Source of the DNA: Rickettsiales bacterium
GTDB taxonomy: Bacteria > Pseudomonadota > Alphaproteobacteria > Rickettsiales > UBA1997
NCBI GenBank assembly: GCA_947505885.1
Contig: CANNMN010000025.1
Span: forward strand, 1 to 11,088
DNA: 11,088 bases
Direction of reading: 5' to 3'
Shown here: one piece after another, positions 6,710 to 11,088 of the stretch
Layout: each line of letters begins with the position of its first letter
How positions within the stretch are numbered: the stretch's first letter is position 1
Position numbers and translations under genes: made by a program
Notes under the pieces: model-generated
What the model saw: only the letters and a program-made list of their open reading frames with translations
What the model was told of the DNA's origin: nothing
Databases searched by the model: none

Positions 6710-8170
6710 ATGAGTAAAGCAAAAACTTTCCCCCCTGAGGCTTTTTCGTCTGCAACAGATTCTGCAAAGGCTTCAGCCATTCTCGAAAGAATCAAGAATG
6801 ACGACATTAAATTTGTTGATTTTCGCTTCTCTGATTTTTCTGGTAAGTGGCTGCATATTTCTCACTGCGCAGATGCAGTTGGTGAAGAAGAGCTAGTTAA
6901 AGGAGTCGCTTTCGACGGCTCATCAGTAGGAGCTTGGAAAGAAATTAACGAATCAGACATGATCATGTTACCGCAACTTGATTCTGCTTTTCTTGATCCA
7001 TTCACAACTCATTCAACTCTAGTTTTGATTTGTGATGTTTTCGAACCAACAACTAATTCTCGCTACGATCGCGACCCACGCAACACTGCAAAAAAAGCTG
7101 AAGAATATTTACGAGAAAGCGGAATTGGCGACGTTGCTTATTTTGGTCCGGAACCAGAGTTTTTTGTATTTGACGATGTTCGTTACCAAACGGGTACTCA
7201 CGGAAATTCTTACTCAATTGATTCCGAAGAATCTCCGCATAATTCAGGCAAAGTAATTGAAGGTGGAAATCTTGGTCGCAGATCTCAAATCAAAGGCGCT
7301 TATTTCGATTCAACCCCTCTTGATTCTGGGCAAGATCTTCGTTCTGAAATTGTTGAAACCATGCGCGCAGTTGGCCTAACTCCGCTATTGCATCATCATG
7401 AAGTTGCTAATTCGCAATTCGAAATCGGTTTCAAATATGACACCTTAACGAGCACCGCAGACAATATTCAAAAATTCAAATATGTTGTTCACAATGTTTG
7501 CCAAGCTTACGGCAAAACTGCGACCTTCATGCCAAAACCAATCTTCGCTGATAACGGTTCTGGAATGCACGTTCATCAATCAATCTGGAGAAATGGTGAA
7601 AATCTTTTCCAAGGAAATGATCACGCGAACTTGTCTGAATTAGCTTTGTTTTACATTGGCGGAATCATCAAGCATGCAAAAGCAATCAACGCTTTTTCTA
7701 ACGCCACAACAAACAGCTACAAGCGCTTGGTTCCTGGTTACGAAGCCCCGGTTCTTTTGGCTTACTCAGCAAAAAATCGTTCAGCTTCAATTCGTATCCC
7801 GCACGTTACTAACGAAAAAGCGCGTAGAATTGAAACTCGTTTTCCAGATCCTGCATCTAATCCTTACTTAACTTGCGCCGCTCTACTTATGGCCGGACTT
7901 GATGGGGTGAAGAATAAAATTCACCCTGGTGAGCCAAGAAACAAAGATCTTTACCATCTTCCAGAAAAAGAATTGAAGAAGATCCCAACAGTTTCTCGCT
8001 CGCTTCGTGACGCATTAATTGCGCTTGATAAAGATCGCGAATTCTTGCTTGCTGGTAACGTTTTCACTAACGATCAAATTGACGCTTACATCTCCTTGAA
8101 AATGAAAGAAGTTGAGCGTTACGAACAAATGCCGCATCCAGTGGAATTCGAAATGTATTACAATAACTAA
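6710..8170 (+). CDS. glnA: Glutamine synthetase, type I
   Basis: A 486-residue cytosolic enzyme, expected to form dodecamers, that joins ammonia to glutamate using ATP. It is the entry point of nitrogen assimilation and supplies glutamine to the carA/carB products downstream. Visible active-site elements are D70 (FDGSS), E148 and E150 (GPEPEFF), E231 and E238 (HHHEVANSQFE), H287 (NGSGMHVHQS), the NSYKRLVPGYEAP loop with E345, and RIETRFPDP (371-380). Y415 in NKDLYHLP matches the tyrosine adenylylated by GlnE in type I-beta enzymes, so activity is probably controlled by adenylylation. Two oddities stand out. There are about 17 extra N-terminal residues before the conserved FVDFRFSDF block, and one residue is missing between the two Glu of the HHHEVA region compared with the E. 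coli enzyme. The next Met is M84, so the ATG at 6710 is the only plausible one. An AGG about 10 nt upstream is the only Shine-Dalgarno-like match in the window. Confidence 0.96.
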   Translation: MSKAKTFPPEAFSSATDSAKASAILERIKNDDIKFVDFRFSDFSGKWLHISHCADAVGEEELVKGVAFDGSSVGAWKEINESDMIMLPQLDSAFLDPFTTHSTLVLICDVFEPTTNSRYDRDPRNTAKKAEEYLRESGIGDVAYFGPEPEFFVFDDVRYQTGTHGNSYSIDSEESPHNSGKVIEGGNLGRRSQIKGAYFDSTPLDSGQDLRSEIVETMRAVGLTPLLHHHEVANSQFEIGFKYDTLTSTADNIQKFKYVVHNVCQAYGKTATFMPKPIFADNGSGMHVHQSIWRNGENLFQGNDHANLSELALFYIGGIIKHAKAINAFSNATTNSYKRLVPGYEAPVLLAYSAKNRSASIRIPHVTNEKARRIETRFPDPASNPYLTCAALLMAGLDGVKNKIHPGEPRNKDLYHLPEKELKKIPTVSRSLRDALIALDKDREFLLAGNVFTNDQIDAYISLKMKEVERYEQMPHPVEFEMYYNN

Positions 8171-8175
8171 TTAAA

Positions 8176-8212
8176 TTGAGGCCATGCTGAGCTTTTCGAA
8201 GCATGGCCTCAA
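8176..8212 (+). terminator. Perfect 13-bp inverted repeat after glnA
   Basis: TTGAGGCCATGCT at 8176-8188 is exactly complementary to AGCATGGCCTCAA at 8200-8212, with an 11-nt loop (GAGCTTTTCGA). It starts 5 bp past the glnA stop. There is no U-tract after the stem, so if it terminates transcription it does so without the standard tail. It could instead stabilise the glnA 3' end or be a mobile palindrome: the CATGCTGAGC-TTCGAAGCATG core resembles a repeat seen in many unrelated bacterial genomes. The structure is certain; the role is inferred. Confidence 0.55.
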
Positions 8213-8217
8213 ACGCC

Positions 8218-8241
8218 GCCACTAGAGAAATTCGAGGTGGC
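8218..8241. repeat. Small inverted repeat in the glnA/carA spacer
   Basis: GCCAC at 8218-8222 pairs with GTGGC at 8237-8241 across a 14-nt AT-rich loop. It directly follows the 13-bp palindrome, so the two together fill most of the 88-bp gap between glnA and carA. It may be the second half of one composite element. Five base pairs alone is weak evidence for a functional structure. Confidence 0.3.
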
Positions 8242-8258
8242 TCATTAAAAATCCTAAA

Positions 8259-9431
8259 ATGAAGATCAAATCTAATAAGAATCTCAACACTGTCCTCTGC
8301 TTTGCAGATGGCAGTTTTTTTTTGGGTAAAGGAATCGGCAAGAAAGGTGAAACAATCGGAGAAATCTGTTTTAACACCTCAATCACCGGCTACCAAGAAA
8401 TTTTAACTGATCCATCTTACGCTGGGCAAATCATCAATTTCACTTTTCCACATATTGGTAACGTTGGTTGTAATATCGATGATGCTGAAGCGCAGAAAGT
8501 TTTTGCTTGCGGCTTGGTAGTTCGTGAAGACATCACTCTTGATTCAAATTTTCGCAGCAAAGGTTCACTAAATTCTTGGTTAGTAAAAAATAAACTAATT
8601 GGAATTTGTGGCGTTGATACTCGTGCAATCACTCGTTACATCAGAAAAAAAGGCGCGGGAAATGTGATCATTTCTTATTTTCCTGAAGGCAAAGAAATCG
8701 ATACAAAAAAACTCGCAGACAAAATTAAAAAACTTCCCGACTTAAGTGGTGCAGAGCTTTGCTCAATTGTTTCAACAAAAAAATCCTACACCTGGAAAAC
8801 AAAAACCATTTCTATCGCCAAGGTTGAAGCGCAAAAATTTTCTCATGGTTACAAAGCTGTGGTGATCGATTATGGAGTGAAGGAAAATATTTTAAATTGC
8901 CTCGCAGATCACGGTTTTAAGGTCGTTGTCCTGTCAGCAAAATCATCTTTTGCGGAAATCATGAAGCACAAACCGGATGGAGTATTTTTGTCGAATGGGC
9001 CCGGAGATCCTGAAGCGACAGGAAAATACGCGGTTCCAGTAATCAAAAAAATTCTTGAAAATAAATTACCAATTTTTGGAATTTGTATGGGACATCAATT
9101 GCTCTCGATTGCGGCTGGGCTTAAAACGGTAAAGATGTTTCAAGGTCATCGCGGCGCTAATCATCCAGTAAAAAATTTGCTGACCGGTGCGGTTGAAATC
9201 ACCAGCCAAAATCACGGCTTTTGCGTTTCGGATAAAAAAATTCCTCAAGAAATTTTAGCTAATATTGAAGTGACTCACATCTCGCTTTTTGACAAAACGA
9301 TCGAAGGAATTCGTTTAAAAAATTCTCCAGCTTTTTCTGTGCAATATCACCCGGAAAGCTCTCCTGGGCCACATGACAGCAGATACCTTTTTAAGCAATT
9401 CATTGAACTGATTAAAAAATCAAAAATCTAA
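8259..9431 (+). CDS. carA: Carbamoyl phosphate synthase, small (glutaminase) subunit
   Basis: A 390-residue subunit that hydrolyses glutamine and channels the ammonia to CarB for carbamoyl phosphate synthesis, feeding pyrimidine and arginine pathways. The N-terminal CPSase domain (about 10-150) has the expected GETIGEICFNTSITGYQEILTD-like block at 30-51, the PHIGNVG segment at 64-70, and CGVDTRAITRYIR. The C-terminal class I glutamine amidotransferase domain (about 198-385) has the oxyanion-hole SNGPGDPE (245-252), nucleophile C276 in FGICMGHQ, and the partner pair H364/E366 in VQYHPESSPGP. Length is normal (E. coli 382). Start ATG 8259 gives about 10 residues before the conserved A-DG-F-GKG segment, with no Shine-Dalgarno sequence. 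carB follows 88 bp downstream in the same direction, so the two are presumably one transcript. Confidence 0.96.
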   Translation: MKIKSNKNLNTVLCFADGSFFLGKGIGKKGETIGEICFNTSITGYQEILTDPSYAGQIINFTFPHIGNVGCNIDDAEAQKVFACGLVVREDITLDSNFRSKGSLNSWLVKNKLIGICGVDTRAITRYIRKKGAGNVIISYFPEGKEIDTKKLADKIKKLPDLSGAELCSIVSTKKSYTWKTKTISIAKVEAQKFSHGYKAVVIDYGVKENILNCLADHGFKVVVLSAKSSFAEIMKHKPDGVFLSNGPGDPEATGKYAVPVIKKILENKLPIFGICMGHQLLSIAAGLKTVKMFQGHRGANHPVKNLLTGAVEITSQNHGFCVSDKKIPQEILANIEVTHISLFDKTIEGIRLKNSPAFSVQYHPESSPGPHDSRYLFKQFIELIKKSKI

Positions 9432-9437
9432 AAACCC

Positions 9438-9504
9438 TCATTGCGAGAGTAGCAAAGAAATTCAGAGTAAATGGATTGCCGCTTAGCTACTTCCTTCGCA
9501 ATGA
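9438..9504. repeat. Palindromic intergenic element, copy B (between carA and carB)
   Basis: TCATTGCGA at 9438-9446 pairs perfectly with TCGCAATGA at 9496-9504, and GTAGC at 9449-9453 pairs with GCTAC at 9486-9490. The stem is about 14 bp with a short internal loop. Its right half (TGGATTGCC...TTAGCTACTTCCTTCGCAAT) aligns with the right half of copy A at 5617-5686. The ATTGCGA/TCGCAAT ends are like those of palindromic repeats common in Rickettsiales and other bacteria. It occupies 67 of the 88 bp between carA and carB and stops 15 bp before the carB ATG, so any RNA fold would sit next to the carB start. Confidence 0.7.
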
Positions 9505-9519
9505 TGAAATGTAAAAAAA

Positions 9520-11088
9520 ATGCCAAAAATAAACGTTAAATCAATTCTAGTAATCGGCTCTGGTCCGATCGTAATCGGACAAGCTTGCGAATTTGATTAT
9601 TCCGGAACGCAAGCCTGTAAAGTCTTGAAAGAAGAGGGTTACCGAGTCATCTTGGTGAATTCAAATCCTGCCACGATCATGACTGATCACAAAATGGCTG
9701 ATGCGACTTACATCGAACCGATTACTCCAGAAGCGGTTGAAAAAATTATTGCCAAAGAAAGACCAGAAGCAGTTCTGCCAACTGTTGGCGGGCAAACTGC
9801 GCTTAACTGCGCACTGGCTTTGTATAAAAATGGCGTGCTCAAAAAATATGGCGTGAAAATGCTTGGCGCAGATCCAGAAGCGATCGAGAAAGCTGAAGAT
9901 AGAAAAAAATTTAACGTCGCAATGGCCAAAATTGGTTTGGAAGTAGCGAGAAATACCGTCGTAGATTCGATGGAAGATGCGATGAAAGCTCTAAAAAAAG
10001 TTGGCCTGCCGGCAATTATTCGTCCTTCCTTTACCCTTGGTGGATCTGGCGGCGGCATTGCTAACACGGTAGAAGAATTTAAAGAAATCGTAGCCTACGG
10101 ACTAGACATTTCCCCAACACATGAGGTGCTAATTGATGAATCACTTCTTGGTTGGAAAGAATATGAGATGGAAGTAATTCGCGATCGTAAAGACAATGCG
10201 ATCATAGTTTGCTCTATTGAAAATGTTGATCCGATGGGTGTTCACACCGGTGATTCAATCACCGTTGCGCCAGCGCTAACTTTGACCGACAAAGAATATC
10301 AAAAAATGCGTAATGCTTCAATTGCCGTCTTGCGCGAAATTGGAGTTGAAACCGGTGGTTCAAATGTGCAATTCGCTGTTAATCCAAAAGATGGCCGTTT
10401 AGTTGTAATCGAAATGAACCCGCGCGTGTCGCGCTCTTCGGCCCTTGCTTCAAAAGCGACGGGATTCCCAATCGCCAAAATTGCGGCAAAATTAGCAATT
10501 GGATACACTCTTGACGAAATTCAAAACGACATCACCGAAGTTACTCCAGCTTCATTTGAACCTACAATCGATTATGTTGTAACGAAAATTCCTCGCTTCA
10601 CTTTCGAAAAATTTAACGAATCAAAGCCAACTCTTTCAAGTGCTATGCGTTCAGTTGGTGAGGCAATGGCAATGGGGCGTAATTTTGCAGAATCAATGCA
10701 AAAAGCTCTGTGTTCTCTTGAGATTGGCTTGACTGGATTTAACGCGCCGCCAATTGATGGCTTTGCTGAAAAAAATACTTTGGTGCAAAATCAAAAAGCG
10801 ATCAAAAAATCTTTGCCGGATTTAGTGCCAGACCGCGTACTTCGTATCGCGCAGGCATTGCGTTACAAAATTTCTGTCGAAGAAATTTGCAAAATTACCA
10901 GCTTTGATCCGTGGTTTGTGCGTGAAATTAAAAAGATAATCGATGCAGAATCGGTGCTGATCAAAAAAGGTTTGCCGAAAGATAAATTTGGAATTTTACA
11001 GCTAAAAAAACTCGGATTTTCTGACGAAAGAATTGCTGAATTAGCTAAGAAAAAAACCGCCGACATTCGCAAGTTGCGCGAGAAATTA
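9520..11088 (+). CDS. carB: Carbamoyl phosphate synthase, large subunit (5' part, runs off the window)
   Basis: The first 523 codons of the large subunit, open to the last base; family members have about 1070 residues, so roughly the N-terminal half is present. This half phosphorylates bicarbonate and, after reaction with ammonia from CarA, yields carbamate. The N-terminus [10 protein letters not shown] then [17 protein letters not shown] matches the family start, fixing ATG 9520. An ATG at 9509 is out of frame and is followed at once by TAA. The first ATP-grasp domain keeps R128, R168 (IIRPS), E214 (GWKEYE), H242 (VHTGDS), Q284, E298 and N300 ([10 protein letters not shown]), all one less than E. 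coli numbering. The oligomerisation region follows from about 400 to the edge ([12 protein letters not shown]...). There is no Shine-Dalgarno sequence. The second ATP-grasp and allosteric domains lie outside the window. Confidence 0.97.
   Translation, partial: MPKINVKSILVIGSGPIVIGQACEFDYSGTQACKVLKEEGYRVILVNSNPATIMTDHKMADATYIEPITPEAVEKIIAKERPEAVLPTVGGQTALNCALALYKNGVLKKYGVKMLGADPEAIEKAEDRKKFNVAMAKIGLEVARNTVVDSMEDAMKALKKVGLPAIIRPSFTLGGSGGGIANTVEEFKEIVAYGLDISPTHEVLIDESLLGWKEYEMEVIRDRKDNAIIVCSIENVDPMGVHTGDSITVAPALTLTDKEYQKMRNASIAVLREIGVETGGSNVQFAVNPKDGRLVVIEMNPRVSRSSALASKATGFPIAKIAAKLAIGYTLDEIQNDITEVTPASFEPTIDYVVTKIPRFTFEKFNESKPTLSSAMRSVGEAMAMGRNFAESMQKALCSLEIGLTGFNAPPIDGFAEKNTLVQNQKAIKKSLPDLVPDRVLRIAQALRYKISVEEICKITSFDPWFVREIKKIIDAESVLIKKGLPKDKFGILQLKKLGFSDERIAELAKKKTADIRKLREKL

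Noticed and set aside
9509..9514. ATG-TAA start-stop pair just upstream of carB
   Set aside because: A possible minimal regulatory frame, but it arises at the edge of the palindromic element in A-rich DNA with no Shine-Dalgarno sequence; chance is the simpler explanation.
9708..10067. Open frame of 119 codons on the minus strand opposite carB
   Set aside because: carB is clearly coding here, with conserved ATP-grasp residues; the antisense frame is low-complexity and explained by carB codon use.

Overview
The window comes from a moderately AT-rich bacterial chromosome, most likely an alphaproteobacterium. The best evidence is the rpoZ–rel/spoT pair, in which the omega subunit has the alphaproteobacterial MAR-TVEDCV...PNRFEL opening and is followed directly by a bifunctional RelA/SpoT homologue. 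A Do-like protease beside hflC fits the same group. A lineage near Rickettsiales/Holosporales is possible given the base composition and the intergenic palindromes, but retained glnA and carAB argue against a strongly reduced Rickettsia. No taxon can be fixed from sequence alone.

Layout. Positions 1-504 hold the decayed 3' end of an IS256 (Mutator)-type transposase with several stops and two frame changes. Next is map (methionine aminopeptidase, minus strand). It diverges across 77 bp from rpoZ and the rel/spoT gene on the plus strand. Rel/spoT converges on htrA/degP (minus strand). Upstream of htrA on the same strand is hflC, without an adjacent hflK. A 144-bp divergent spacer separates hflC from glnA (plus strand), followed by carA and the first 523 codons of carB, which runs off the right edge.

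How the genes work together. map and rpoZ are general gene-expression functions. Rel/SpoT makes and degrades (p)ppGpp. HtrA and HflC are envelope proteostasis factors. glnA–carA–carB forms a nitrogen-assimilation line: glutamine synthetase makes glutamine, CarA strips its amide nitrogen, and CarB uses that ammonia to build carbamoyl phosphate for pyrimidines and arginine.

The gene content is ordinary housekeeping, and I found no undescribed multi-gene system. The unusual signals are smaller. They are a 15-bp tandem repeat encoding K-N-x-x-A units in the Rel linker, two related palindromic elements placed between same-strand genes (hflC/htrA and carA/carB), strong palindromes after glnA and rpoZ, an orphan hflC, and an almost complete lack of Shine-Dalgarno sequences.
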